In this document: positions 10,370 through 21,697 of the stretch, one piece after another | How the letters are laid out: each line of letters starts with the position of its first letter | Position numbering within the stretch: the stretch's first letter is position 1 | DNA from: Lyophyllum atratum | Lineage: Eukaryota; Basidiomycota; Agaricomycetes; Agaricales; Lyophyllaceae | Length of the DNA: 64,000 nucleotides | Assembly (NCBI GenBank): GCA_014905825.1 | Contig: JACGCN010000043.1 | Coordinates: forward strand, 333,605 to 397,604 | Reading direction: 5' to 3' | Notes under the pieces: generated by a model | The model's input: the letters and a program-made list of their open reading frames with translations, nothing else | Told to the model about the DNA's origin: nothing | The model's database searches: none | Translations under genes and position numbers: made by a program

Positions 10370-12245
10370 ATGGGTAAAGAATATTCACAGCGCGAATTAA
10401 CGAAGGATTCGGACAGGTACACTTTGAGGAAGACCGACATTGTAATTCTGTGCGGTGCAGTCACCTCCTTCTCGTTGTATCATCGCTTACTGTTGTTTCA
10501 GTGTCGCAGGCTTAGTCGGCGCTGGGAAGAGCAAAGTAGGTAGACTAACGATCGGCCAAAGGCCCACATTCACGCATTCATATACTCATATTCCTATAGT
10601 TCATCAATAACCTTATGGGAGAAGATCGCATGCCCGTAGGCCACACATTGTCTGCTTGTACAACGCAGCTGGATTATGGTATCATCGATGCTATCCCAGG
10701 CCACGACCGTTTCCGAGATCGCCGCCTGGTCATCGTCGATACACCAGGGTTTGACTCGGAATCTCCTAAGAAAGATGCAGAAGATATAGGACGGATCTCT
10801 GCATGGCTTGAATCACTGTGAGTCTACTACATTCTGTAACCTCAACGCGATTAAGTGAGGATTTTAGTTTCCGCACCGGAGTTACACTTGGCGGCGTCAT
10901 ATACCTTCATGACATATCTCGCGATCGCTATTCATCCTTGGCCCCTATCGATAAGCTCACGCTGCGCCAATCATTCCTTCACTCAAAGGAGGCATACCAA
11001 AGAGTTATTATCGCAACTACGCATTGGGACAGCGATACCATCAGTTCCGCTGATGTTAGAAAACGTGAAGATGAATCGAGGGCAGCACGTGAAGTCGAGC
11101 TGAAGGCGACACACTGGAGGGGGGCGAATGTGTATCCATTCCGGTATACTGATACCCGTCGTGGGGCTTGGGAGATTGTCAAGACTCTGCTCAGATCTGT
11201 CGATGGCGATCCTGGTAGCGCGATCCAGCTAGGCCTCCGCACTGGAATTCAGAACCTACGAGACAAACTCCGAAGCAAAGCCGATCCTCGTAAAGAATTT
11301 GAGGCGGCTCGGCAGCGCGCGATAAAGAACGACAGTGCGACTCTGAGGAATACGGACATCGTCATCCTGTGCGTTCCATGTTCTTTTGGTTTTTGATTGG
11401 CTCATGTACTCATGACCTTGACAGCGTCGTGGGCCTAACAGGCGCTGGGAAGAGCACGGTACGTTGAGTTCACATCAGCAGAATTCGTCTTATTCACCCA
11501 GTCGCAACCCGGTTTAGTTCATCAATGCCCTCATGAGAGTTGAAGGTCTTATGCCCGTCGGCGACAAGCTAACAGCCTGTACTACTCGGATTGATTACAC
11601 TATCCTACGCTCAACCCCCGATGAACAACCCTCCCTAAATCGACGTATAGTGATTATTGACACACCGGGTTTCAATGGTTCGTACCATCAGGATAAAGAA
11701 ATATGGGAACAAATCGCAACATGGCTTGGATTAGCGTAAGTACAATACAATCCGCGTAACTGTCATCCTCAACCTGATATCACAGTTCCCGCAATGGAAT
11801 CACACTCGGCGGCGTCATATACCTTCACGACATCTCCGTCGATAATCGCCACTCTTCTAAACAAGTACCCGGCGCTGTTCAGACTCGCTTTATCCGGCTG
11901 CCCCACTCAGTCGCCCATTCCGAGGACGCGTTCCTCCCAGGAATCATTCTCGCCACCACCAAGTGGGACAGGGTTATTCCTCGCGAAGGTCAAGAACGTG
12001 AACATGAGTTGAAGGCGACACACTGGCGCACCTTGCTTCGCCAGGGCTCGGATATGCATCAGTTCAGGAATAGCAGAGACTACGACGGTGCTAAGAAGAT
12101 TCTGGAAGTCCTCCTCAAGCACATCAAGGATAACGACACCGGCATCAAGCAAACAGCAGAAGCAGACGAAGAATCCTTCTATCGCCGTTTCCTTCGAGAA
12201 ATTCTTGCATTATTCGGATCGGATGGAGGTTATGTTGGAGGATAA
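10370..12245 (+). CDS. Protein with two tandem AIG1-like (P-loop) GTPase domains
   Basis: Seven exons (10370-10449, 10502-10535, 10600-10817, 10868-11368, 11425-11458, 11518-11735, 11786-12245) give 514 residues. Domain 1 has G1 GLVGAGKSK (about 30-38), the switch CTT, G3 VDTPG (about 84-88) and a TTHWD G4-like box. Domain 2 has GLTGAGKST (about 281-289), CTT, IDTPG (near 337) and TTKWD. Each domain is preceded by a matching lead (TLRKTDIVIL and TLRNTDIVIL) and shares LGGVIYLHDIS and ELKATHW. Each P-loop sits on a 34-base exon and each switch region on a 218-base exon, so the domain was duplicated with its introns. G domains of this type bind and hydrolyse GTP. In other eukaryotes AIG1/septin-like members act at membranes or in defence; the role here is unknown. 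P-loop position 9 is Lys in domain 1 but Thr in domain 2. There is no membrane span. The start ATG opens just before the shared lead; a longer N-terminus cannot be excluded. Confidence 0.8.
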
Positions 12246-12754
12246 ACCTGGACGGCGTACCACCTGGAGGTTCGACCCATGCTACTGCACGGTTGTTTCC
12301 TCCTTCGAATACCTTAATTCACGCAGGCAGAAATGAAATTACGCATTCCACCATTTTCACTTGACCTTGTCGGGGCTTGGGTCTTGGAGATGCACCCAAC
12401 CGTTGCTTCAAAATCATCATTGACCACTCAGCCTGCTTGCGGTCTTCCTCCCAGGCCACGCGACGTAGCATCGAACAAGCCAAGAGGGTGGCAGCGGACT
12501 GGGTATCCTAGTAAGACTGTATTAGAGGTAGAGTTTGAGCGACGCATGTACATGATGGATGCCTCGTCGGCGTGGTGCGAGGATGTCTACAGGTATCAGT
12601 ATACATGCATACAGCCACCGCGCGAAATAGATGTCACTCGTAAGTTGAGAAAGCAAGACCAAGAGAAGGCAAAATTAAAGGAAAAAGAAGCGTCTGTGTA
12701 CCACCCTCCAAATCCAGTAATGTCAATAATCACGAATCACGTATCGTGAAGCGC
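12246..12754. other. 3' flank of the GTPase gene
   Basis: The open frames here include one of 138 codons from 12333, rich in Arg and Lys with KLRKQDQEKAKLKEKE near its end. It has no family similarity or splice partner. It may be a 3' UTR or a decayed further exon. Confidence 0.4.
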
Positions 12755-14265
12755 TTATGAGAAGAAGACCGCCGAGAACACCACACCCATCAGCGTAGCC
12801 ACGCCCGAAACCGCAATCGTCCCAGCAGCATTCCCAGTCGACCCCGCCCCCGCCGCCGTCCCAGTCCCTGTCGCCTTCGTCGTCTGCCCCGCACTCCCCG
12901 TCCCCGTCGCAGTCGGCCCCGTCTTCGTCAAATCCTCCGGTGCCGTCACCGTCGCCAACGCCGCATACAACACCGAGCTCGTATACGGCGTACAATTCGA
13001 GCTCGCCGGCACCCTCGCCGTATACGGCATCGTGCTGATCGCGCCCAAGCTCTCCGCGGGCTGCTTATACGTCTGCGTGACCCCGTTCTCGACGTAGATG
13101 CCGGGGAAGTCCTGGTTCTCGCCGTCGCAGGACTCGAAGGTGCCGTTTTGGGCGGTGTTGGGGGCGTTGTAGGCGCAGCCGATGCGGTCGTAGATGTGTT
13201 CGCAGAATTTGGCGGCGTTGGGCTTGGAGGGGTCGCAGGCTTTGATGCAGAAGGCGTGCCCGCCGATGAAGCTAGAGGAGGGGAGGGGTTAGAGGATGCG
13301 ATGGGGGACGAGGAAGAGGAGGGAGAACGTACTTGTGCCATTCGATGACTTGGGTGTATTGGTCGGCTTTGCCGCCGGACCAGGCATTGGAGTAGAGGAG
13401 GCCACCGAGGGGGTTACCGCGCTGCGATAGGTACGTCAGCATTCATACCCATTATCGCCATAGATCGCCCTTCCAACCGAGATCTCCACGCAGGAAAAAC
13501 GCGACTCACCAAATCAGCACCATGCGGGTCCATCTCTCCTCCCCAATCATCCTCCTTGAGGTTAATCTTCGTCTGATCAAGGAACCCCACGACCTGCACA
13601 TAATCCGGCGTCTTCATGAACTGCACCCCCTGCAGCGCGTCCTTCGGGATGAGCCTTGAGCCGTGTCCGGGCTTCGTGCACCACGCGACCATCTCGCCTT
13701 CGATGTCGCCTACGACGGAGTTGGGATCGATCGGGGCCCAGAGGCAGAAATCTGTCATGGCAACGGCGACTGAGTTAGTAAGGAAAAGAAGAGGGGGAGG
13801 GGAAGGGGACGCACCATCGACGGAGTTGACGAAGGAGGTCTGGCAGAGGGAATTTTGGTTTTGTGTGGTGGAGTTGCAGATGTTGTAACCGGTTTGTCCG
13901 CCTCGGATGAGCTGCGGCTCGGTGTCGACCTGGTACGGCTGTAGGACAAGAACAGGAATGTCAGTTCCGATGCTATTCCAAGCAGCCATAGAAACACAGA
14001 AGGACGAAAACAGTTTATCTCGTATGTCGAACACGATGGGAAGAAGAAAAGAAAGACAAAGCGCTGGAAGATGCAAAGGGGCCCACCAACGGGCGAAAAA
14101 AAAAACACGCAGAAAACAGGACAAGAAACCAAGAAGAACGGAACTCACGATACCAGTCGGATACGCAAAATGTTTCGACGCCAACGGCGTCGCAGGGTAC
14201 GTGCTTTGCGCAAGCACCGAGCTCGCACCGAAGCCCAATATCACCGAAGCCGAAATAGCAAACAT
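12755..14265 (-). CDS. Secreted GPI-type glycoprotein, 'macrofage activating glycoprotein' family (copy 1)
   Basis: Five exons (14265-14149, 13938-13815, 13751-13510, 13421-13333, 13271-12755) give 362 residues. A signal peptide (FAISASVILGFGASSVLA) is followed by the conserved body: HFAYPTGIPYQVDTE, DFCLWAP, EGEMVAWCTKPGHGSRLIP, FMKTPDYVQVVGF, GGEMDPHGADL, RGNPLGGLLYSNAW, then FCIKACDP, FCEHIYDRIGCAYNAPN and ENQDFPGIY. A Ser/Thr/Gly-rich stem follows. The C-terminus is a hydrophobic tail (VSGVATLMGVVFSAVFFS) that fits GPI attachment. These blocks are the hallmark of a basidiomycete cell-surface family annotated under that mushroom-derived name. A wall or surface role is inferred; the molecular activity is unknown. 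Exons 2, 3 and 5 have exactly the same lengths as in copy 2. Intron 1 is unusually long (210 bases) and pyrimidine-rich. Confidence 0.85.
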
Positions 14266-15445
14266 CTCCCTCTTTCTCTCCAAATTTCTCTTCAAGTTCT
14301 CCTTTCTGTGTCTTTTCGCGTGCGGCGTTCAGAAACGAGCGTCTAGGGTATACTCTGCGGAAAAAGACGGGGGAGGGCGAAAAACGAGGAGAAAAGTGAT
14401 GGAGGGATGGAGGGGGATCATGGGGCACCGCAGCCTTTAAGTAGAGTACACCGCATCACGCGGGGACGCAAGGGTCCAGGGGCTGCGACCTTCTCGGCTT
14501 CTCGCTTGGCCTTGGCGGTGGTGACCATGAATGCACGCCGTCGCAGGCTGGGCGGATGGTATGATTGCTTGTGTTGCTTGGCTGGCGGGGTCAAGCCCAT
14601 CCATCCGTTATTGCATACGAGTATGAATTGAGTCCGAGTCTTGGCCCCCTGCCACAATGACGATGCTGGGCCCCTAAAGTGAGAAAAGGCTCAGTCCATC
14701 CTCTCCAGGAGACGAAGAGACGAGCAGAGTACGCACCACAACATGAATGCGAAATTATATCTTCCGTTCATACATGAGTAGCACGTCGAGAGGACTGGTA
14801 GTGGTTAGCGTCTGACCCATGCCACGCCGCGTGCCGGGCTTGGCATCAGCCCTGCCCCCATCGAGCGTCTGATCCGCAGCTCTAATTAGATAAGTCCCTT
14901 CCCAGCCAAAGCCGCAGAAGAGTCAAGACGTCCTTGGAAATTGAAAGTTGGCTGAGGGCGTCGATCATCAGTGAGGCATACTTAAGAGTAAATACCTGGG
15001 ACCCGAGGACAGGGGGTTGTGATTTTGATCCCCCCAACCCGGTGCATCCAGAGCATACGCATACAACAACGAAAACGAGAATCCGGAGTGAGTTAATTCG
15101 CGGGAGGGTACTATGTACTGATGAGAGCGAAGGCAAGAAAAAGCCAACAGACTTGGCGGAATCGTCGTCGCCAATGTTGCTGCGATGTTCCGATCACCGC
15201 TTAGCACACCCTGTCCTCCTCGCCTCCCCACGTCATATCCTCAGTAACAGCCCAAGCGGTGGATTAAAAAGGGTATGATAAATGCATTCTAGTCCTTCGG
15301 ATATAGTAAGTACTATGAAGCGCAAGCCGCGCTAAATCATCATGCGTAGGGGTAGTCGATAGTCTGTATGCGTGTAGCGAGCAGGCGTAGTGTGTACGGG
15401 GCATCAATCGAGGTCAAAACCACAACAATACGTATAATCCTCCCA
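14266..15445. other. Spacer between the two glycoprotein genes
   Basis: This is the upstream region of copy 1 and the downstream region of copy 2. A TTTAAG-like sequence near 14436 could serve as a core promoter on the minus strand. I see no gene in it. Confidence 0.45.
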
Positions 15446-16860
15446 TTATGAGAAGAACATCGCCGAGAACACAACACCCACCAGCGTCACAATGCCACTC
15501 GCCACAACCGTCTGCGCATCATTGCTCGTGTTCGCCGCACCCGGCGCACCGGTCTTGCTCCCACTCGTCGCAGGCTTGCCAGTCGTAGGCTTGCCCGTGC
15601 CCGTAGGCGCCGCCGTCGACGCCGACGCACTCCCCGTCACCTGCCCAAGCGCCGAGAACAGCACCGAGCTCGTGAACGGCTGGCACTCGCTCGACGCAGG
15701 CACCTTCGGCTGGTACGGCATCGTGCTGATCGCGCCCTGCTCCTCCGGGGGCTGCGTGTACGTCACCACCGCGCCGTTGGTCGTGTACACGCCGGGGAAG
15801 TCCTGGTTGTCGCCCTTGCACGACTCGAAGGTGCCGTTCTGGGCGTTGTTGGGGGCGTTGTAGGCGCACCCGATGCGGTCGAGGCGGTGCTCGCAGAAGT
15901 GTGCGGCGTTGGGGCCGGCGGGGTCGCAGGCTTTGATGCAGAAGGCGTTGCCGCCCATGAAGCTGAGTGGGGTGGAAAGGTAAGTAGGGGGAGGAGGGAA
16001 AGGGAGGGGAGGGGGACGCACTTGTGCCATTCGATGACCTGCTGGAAGTTGTTGCCGCCGCCGCTGAAGGCGTTCGAGTACATCAAGCCACCCATGGGGT
16101 TTCCGCGCTGCAAAACACGAAGGATCGTCAGTTTCCATGACACCCACAGTCCGATCCAAAAATAGACTTCGCATGTGGACAGCCGCACGCAACGAAAAAA
16201 ATCAAAGCAAGAGAAAGAGACGTACGAGGTCAGCACCGTGGGGGTCCATCTCTCCACCGTAATCTCCGGCCTGGATGTTAATCTTGGTCTGGTCGATGAA
16301 CCCGATGACCTGGACGTAGTCGGGGGTCTTCATGAACTGGATGCCCTGGAGGGCGCCAGCGGGGATGAGGCGGGTGCCGCGTCCGGGCTTCGTGCACCAC
16401 GCCACCATCTCGCCTTCAGTGTTGGCGACGACGGAGTCGGGGTGGTCGGGGGCCCAGAGGCAGAAGTCTGACGTGGGAAACGGTGAGTGTCAGTGTGAGG
16501 GGGCAGTGCGAGTGATGGGAGACGCACCGTCTGCGGCGTTGACGAAGGAGGTCTGGCACAGCGACTGCTGGTTCTCGGTGGTGGAGTTGCATTGGTTGTA
16601 GCCGTGTTGGAAGCCCCTGATGAGGCCCTGATCGGTGTCGACCATGTATGGCTGGAAAAGGAGTACGTGTCAATTTCTTTCCGTCCCTCGTCACGGCTTG
16701 CCAGGCGACAGAGACTCACAATTCCAGTGGGGTAGGCAAAGTGCTTGTCGGCGAGGGCGGTAGGAGGGAAGGTGCTCTGCGCAGAGACAGACTGAGAAAA
16801 GGTAGAGACCGACACCGCTAGGGCGATGAGGGCCGAGAAGGAACGAGTGGTGGGCGACAT
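15446..16860 (-). CDS. Secreted GPI-type glycoprotein, 'macrofage activating glycoprotein' family (copy 2)
   Basis: Five exons (16860-16720, 16651-16528, 16467-16226, 16107-16022, 15962-15446) give 369 residues. A signal peptide ends QSVSA. The body matches copy 1 block for block: HFAYPTGIPYMVDTD, DFCLWAPDHPDSVV, EGEMVAWCTKPGRGTRLIP, FMKTPDYVQVIGFIDQTKIN, GGEMDPHGADL, RGNPMGGLMYSNAF, FCIKACDP, FCEHRLDRIGCAYNAPN, NQDFPGVYTTNGAV. A Thr/Gly/Ser-rich stem and a GPI-type tail (ASGIVTLVGVVFSAMFFS) follow. It lies head-to-tail with copy 1, 1.2 kb away, with the same exon plan: exons of 124, 242 and 517 bases in both. A tandem gene duplication is therefore clear. Introns have diverged far more than exons, which suggests both copies are under selection. 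The start was taken at the second Met-like position, the only ATG in frame. Confidence 0.85.
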
Positions 16861-18492
16861 CGGTATAGTCGAGGTATGGACAGACAATTAACTAGGAAGG
16901 GGATAGGGCCTCGGACGAGGAAGAGTGAGAAGGCGTTGCAGTGGAGTACAGCTCAACATTCTCACCGCGCTCTTTATGTACCACGCCAAGCGGAGTTCAA
17001 TTTTTCACAACCCGTGTCAGAATTTGATATGGAATGCCAACACTTCTAAGCGCAAAAATAGATATGTTGCTGATGGACGGCGAGGTGCTCCAATTTATGT
17101 GATGCGATTTTCAACCACTGCTCGACGAGCCATATCTACGCATTTCTGTAGGAGCTTTCATGCAATCTCTCTTTTATTCTGACCTATCATACAGCTGAAT
17201 TGCTGGAGGAACACATAGAGGCGGGCGGGGCAGGCCGGCCATACATCAAAACGTACTACCTGCGCGACCCTGATATGTGTTCTATTTACGTTCAAGCAGA
17301 CTAGATCACGGCGTGTCATACATAGACTCTGCGGAAAACGAAGAGAAACAGAATAACACAACATCCATTCCCTCTATCACCTTCCGCCCCTAGTCTTCTT
17401 TTACCTCGCGATTCTCAAGCTCTCCTCCGTGTCTCCTTGTTTCAACGATCGGATTCCTGCACAGATACGCGTTTCCTAAATTTGACCACTGTCAAGCTCC
17501 CGAAATAGATCTGCTGTCAATTTGAATGTTCCATCTTTACATGGTCTGCACCATTTGTGAAGTACATTAAGCCTATAAAGGCCCGGGCTGCGTGCCCTCT
17601 CCGGCTCTAAATTCTATATCGCCTTCAAGTCGCCTCCCCTCTTCTTGCACGTCGCTTCGATACTATTTGCCAGCAGGACCTTGGCAGGACCGTACTTTCC
17701 TCATCTGTGGTGGCAGCGCTTGTCCTAGGCTCTTGGCCATAATTACATATTCGACCCTGATGAACAAAGTCAAGTCTTGACCGTAACTTGACTACTACTA
17801 GTCAACGGCTTCCATGACTAGTCATTGACTGACACAACACCGCGCCTGGAGGCTTCATGTTGTGCTAGGACGCCCTCAATTACTTACATGGAAACTGCCC
17901 CGAACTGAAGGCCTGCCTTCTGCCGCATAACTCTCTTCCCTGGTCCTCTTACCGCCATCGATACCACTTGCGCGAAGAAGAAGCTCGGTATGGAGGACTC
18001 GAGGAGTACTCGCTTGGAAACAGGCACCTGATGGCACGATCGATGTTGTTGGAAGCTGAGGAAGCCTTGCGAGCTGACGATAAGAGGTCTATGTCGGTTT
18101 ACCCTGAGCGAGTAACACCATCCCAGCGAACCAACTACATGTTCTCGACATACGTACCACTGTACTCTGGATAGCATTTCCATAAAATTTGACGTTGTCC
18201 TCCCTACCCTGTACGGTCAGGAAGACTCTAAGATAAACTTCAGTCCACTAGAGAAGGATTATCACTTACATAGAACTTGAGCAAGAATAATTGAAGGACG
18301 CGTAAACTTGAAGATGGGTTGGGACGAGTGCTAATTATAAGGTTGTCATGTGATTTATTTCACTCGAGTCTCGGCTTTCCGACCACTTTACACCCGATCA
18401 CCAACATGACTTCAGATGTCCCCCAACTCTCATCATCTTCCCTGGCGTTCAACACATAATACCTGGAGTGCACCGCGATATTCTTCAATAGC
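16861..18492. other. Intergenic region upstream of glycoprotein copy 2 and ECH1
   Basis: Only a short dehydrogenase relic (17905-18050) is recognisable here. A TACATAAAG sequence on the minus strand near 16975 could be the core promoter of the glycoprotein gene. The rest shows no coding signal. Confidence 0.45.
17905..18050 (+). pseudogene. C-terminal relic of a short-chain dehydrogenase
   Basis: The plus strand reads PELKAC, then FPGPLTAIDTTCAKKKLGME, with frame shifts and stops around it. This is the same C-terminal block as the broken dehydrogenase at 8.2-9.1 kb (RPELKARL, PGPLTTIDTTRAKKKLGMEE), in the opposite orientation. Nothing of the N-terminal half is present. It is a short decayed fragment. 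Confidence 0.65.
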
Positions 18493-19724
18493 ATGGCGAA
18501 CTTCAGCACACAGTGGCTGAAAGTATCTGAATCGACTCCCCATGTCTTCCACGTCGAACTTTCACGGTGAGAATACGTTTCCTCCGCGTCTGCTAGGCTC
18601 GCGATACTTACTTGGATCGTAGGAATCCTGTGAATGCTTTCTCATCGGAGTAACTGCCTTCAACCTACTCTCCGTGTGGACTACCAGGCTGATTGGGACA
18701 TGGCTTCATCACTACAGGTACTGGCGCGAGTACGGCAAACTTTTCGAGACGCTGGTAGAAGCACACGGGTCAGGAACAGATATACGAGCCGTCGTTCTTT
18801 CTTCCGCATTCCAAAAAATCTTCACAGCGGGTCTAGACCGTGAGTCCCCATCCATCCCCCGTCACCCATCCCACTGCTCATACCCGTCGTACACAGTAAA
18901 TGCTGCAGGCGCCCTCGGTGCTTCCACATCCGACACCGCACAGGACGGTGCGCGGGCCTCTCTTGCCATGCGCAAGGTCCTCTTAGAGTTCCAACACGCC
19001 ATCGGCGCCCCCGACAGGTGCCCCTTCCCCGTCATCGTGGCTCTGCACGGCCCCGTAGTCGGTCTCGGTGTCGACCTCATGGCCGCATGCGATATCCGCT
19101 ATGCCGCGTCCAACGCCTCCTTCTCCATCAAGGTACATACCCTCTACCCTCCTCTTCTTCTTGGTTCTCTCGTATCCTGACCCCGACTCCGTAGGAAGTC
19201 GACATCGGACTCGCCCCGGATATCGGTACGCTCGCCCATCTCCCGAAGATCACTGGGAACTTGTCTCTCGTGCGGGAGTTGACGTATACGGGCCGTTTCT
19301 TTTCGGCGGCAGAGGCGGAGAGGCTCGGGCTTGTATCTAAGGTTGTGGAAGGAGGGCATGACGCGGTTGTCGCGGCTGCGCTGGAGCTGGGGAAGGTGAT
19401 TGCGGCGAAGAGCCCGGTTGCGGTGGCGGGTTCGAAGCATCTCATTACGCATGCGAGGGACCATAGGTTCGTCTCCGCTCCTTTTTGTCGAGTTGGCCAT
19501 TTGTTGACACGGAGTTATCTCGTTTCTCAGCGTACCCGAGAATCTTGCGTATACGGGCGCGTGGAACGCTGCTGCACTTATGACTAAGGTAGGCGTGACG
19601 GTATTCCTCTTGTCCTATGAATACTTTATTGAAACTTCTCCAGGATATTTCGGAGAACCTGCGCGCGATGAAGGCGAAGGAGCCACCGAAGTTCGCAGCT
19701 CTGGGAATCCCCTCGAAGTTGTAG
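18493..19724 (+). CDS. ECH1: Peroxisomal delta(3,5)-delta(2,4)-dienoyl-CoA isomerase (crotonase family)
   Basis: Seven exons (18493-18566, 18623-18649, 18718-18839, 18897-19132, 19195-19466, 19531-19588, 19644-19724) give 289 residues. Crotonase-fold motifs occur in order: NPVNAFS, FTAGLDLNAAGAL (oxyanion hole and CoA loop), CPFPVIVALHGPVVGLGVDL, CDIRYAASNASFSIKEVDIG, LAPDIGTLAHLPKITGN. The three acids that shuttle protons in mammalian ECH1 are all present with the right spacing (Asp134, Glu154, Asp162). This separates it from plain enoyl-CoA hydratases. The protein ends in Ser-Lys-Leu, a type 1 peroxisomal targeting signal. It would move double bonds of odd-position unsaturated fatty acyl-CoAs into the beta-oxidation path. 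The length fits the family. The second exon is only 27 bases. There are no obvious functional partners next door. Confidence 0.9.
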
Positions 19725-19925
19725 CGGACGGATGGCCCTTTCTTTGAATATTATTTGACGTCCAACCCGATCTGTTTAGCTCATTCATGTATCACCCCAA
19801 CATCTAGCTTTCATAGCTGTTCAGATCTAGATTGCTCTCGTGTGGGTGAATGTTGAAGATGGCAGTTTACGAAGACAATCAAGCTATTTCTGCGTGCTAC
19901 GAAATCCCTTCGCCCTGAAGTCGTT

Positions 19926-21697
19926 TTAGAACGCTAAATCTCTCCAACGCCAGTCAAAGCCTCCTCCCAATGACACGTTCCTGGCGCTGGTAAGTGGGAA
20001 CCATCTCGCGAGCGTTGCGCGTACTGTCTTGCCACCTGAATCGAGGTCCATGTGTACTGAGACGGTCAGGGTCTTCCACGAAAACTCCGACTGTGACGCG
20101 AACTGCGCTCGAGCGACCAGTGCATGCTGAAGCGAGAACTTGGTCGATCCCGACCCCATGTAAGGACTCCTCGATTTCGTCAAGGGTGCTCTCATCGACG
20201 CTCGGGTCTTCGTCGTATATGATGAGCAAAGCGATATGCTGAAGTTAGCTGGCACTTGATAGACACTCAATTATCACGTCGCGCATGGGCGGTTAGTTGG
20301 TGGAGGTGATGATGCTTGACGATAATGAGCGAGCGAAGGCGGGTTAGGAGACCGAAATTAAGATACTGCCACTGAGGAACACTGAAAATCGGAGGATCTG
20401 TGTGATTCAGAATAGCGTCGCGCGTACTGTCTCGCCAGCAGAATCAAGGTCCACATGTACCTTGAGGCGGTGAAACTCTTCCACGGAAACCCACACTGTG
20501 ATGCGAACTGGGCTCGAGCGACCAGTGCATGCTGAAGCGAGAACTTGGTCCATCTCGACCCCATGTAAGGACTCCTCGATTCCGTCAAGGGTGCTCTCAT
20601 CGACGCTCGGGTCTTCGTCGTATATGATGAGCAAAGCGATATGCTGAAGTTGGCTGGCGCATGACAGACACTCAATTATGGCGTCGCGCATGGTGGTTAA
20701 CTGGTGGAGGTTAACTGGTGGAGGTGATGATGCGTGATAAACTGAGCGAGCGAAGGCGGGCTAGAAGACCGAAGCTGAGATGCTGCCACTTGGGAACGCT
20801 GAAAACCGGACGTTCTGTGTGATTCAGAATACAAGAAGCCTTGCACAAGGCGCAGGGCAGTCATACTGAGGGAAAACACGTATGGGAACTGCAATCTAAG
20901 TATTCCCAAACGGCGAAACATTCGATATTCGGACTGGCGAGCCGTATGAATTCCTCGGCGGCGTGGAATTGCTTACTCGACGATTCTTCGACAGTCAACG
21001 AACGAATGTAGGAGATGGATAACGGTGAGTTCGGTGCGCCAGGTATTGCACTAAGCTTTGGCAATTCCGGCCACCCATCTTGAGGGACTCCATCGATGTG
21101 GTAGTGATGCATCTTCCACAGGCGGGGCAGGTGCATTATGGTCCACGGCAGCGATACCTCCGAAAAGACTCAGGTGCTTTAATCGCGGGGATCTAACTAT
21201 GTCTTGAATGGAGACGTCACAGTTGCACGAGGAATGGAGTACGAGCGTTTGTAAACCTGGCGCATTGACGAGTTTCTGCAGTGCCAAGCGCAGACGGACG
21301 GAACAGTGTGTTTACTGACAGTCATCGAGCGAGTAGCGTTGAAGCTCAGTTCCTGCAGGTCCCCGTGTCGTGCAAACATGTGGAATAAAGAAGCAAGGGT
21401 CTCGTCGTCCTGTGCTTGGTCAGGTGCTGTATTGACGAAGTCGACGACTTTAAGGGTCTTGACGGAGTACAAGATATTTGGGTGGCCTGAGAGGATTTGG
21501 TGAAGTCGCTGGCATTGCATTCGGTTACTTCCGCTGGGCATCTCGAGGTGGATGGCTGAGAAGAGCCCTCTTCGCGGGGGGGATAGGAAGGCGCGCGCAA
21601 CGAGAGCACATTGCTGCAGCGTTTTGATGTCATGCGGGAGTGAGAGTTGGTTTATTATGGATTCGATGATGTCCTGGGGGATTTCAGCAAGAGGCAT
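19926..21697 (-). pseudogene. Decayed F-box-like protein gene with duplicated 3' exon
   Basis: From the ATG at 21697 the frame reads PLAEIPQDIIESIINQLSLP and CALVARAFLSPPRRGLFS, an F-box start close to the gene at 6-7.5 kb. It runs to about 21320. It then jumps frame (ALQKLVNAPGLQTLVLHSSC, IVRSPRLKHLSLFGG), and again near 21110 (PNSPLSISYIRSLTV, NIECFAVWEYLD). I found no splice pair that rescues the shifts. The tail exon (IIYDEDPSVDESTLDEIEES, VLASACTGRSS) is present twice, at about 20270-19954 and 20691-20407. Two frameshifts plus the doubled exon argue for a pseudogene, although the early part is well preserved. Confidence 0.65.
19990..20830. repeat. Tandem direct duplication, about 420-base unit
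   Basis: Two adjacent copies (about 19990-20409 and 20410-20830) share long nearly identical blocks: the 'gaccagtgcatgctgaagcg' block, the 'gggtcttcgtcgtatatgat' block, and the 'gtgtgattcagaat' boundary at the right end of both. Each copy covers the last exon of the F-box pseudogene and some intron sequence. The high identity suggests a recent event. Confidence 0.8.

Noticed and set aside
19330..19500. Minus-strand frames across ECH1
   Set aside because: Antisense to well-supported crotonase exons, with no motif of their own.
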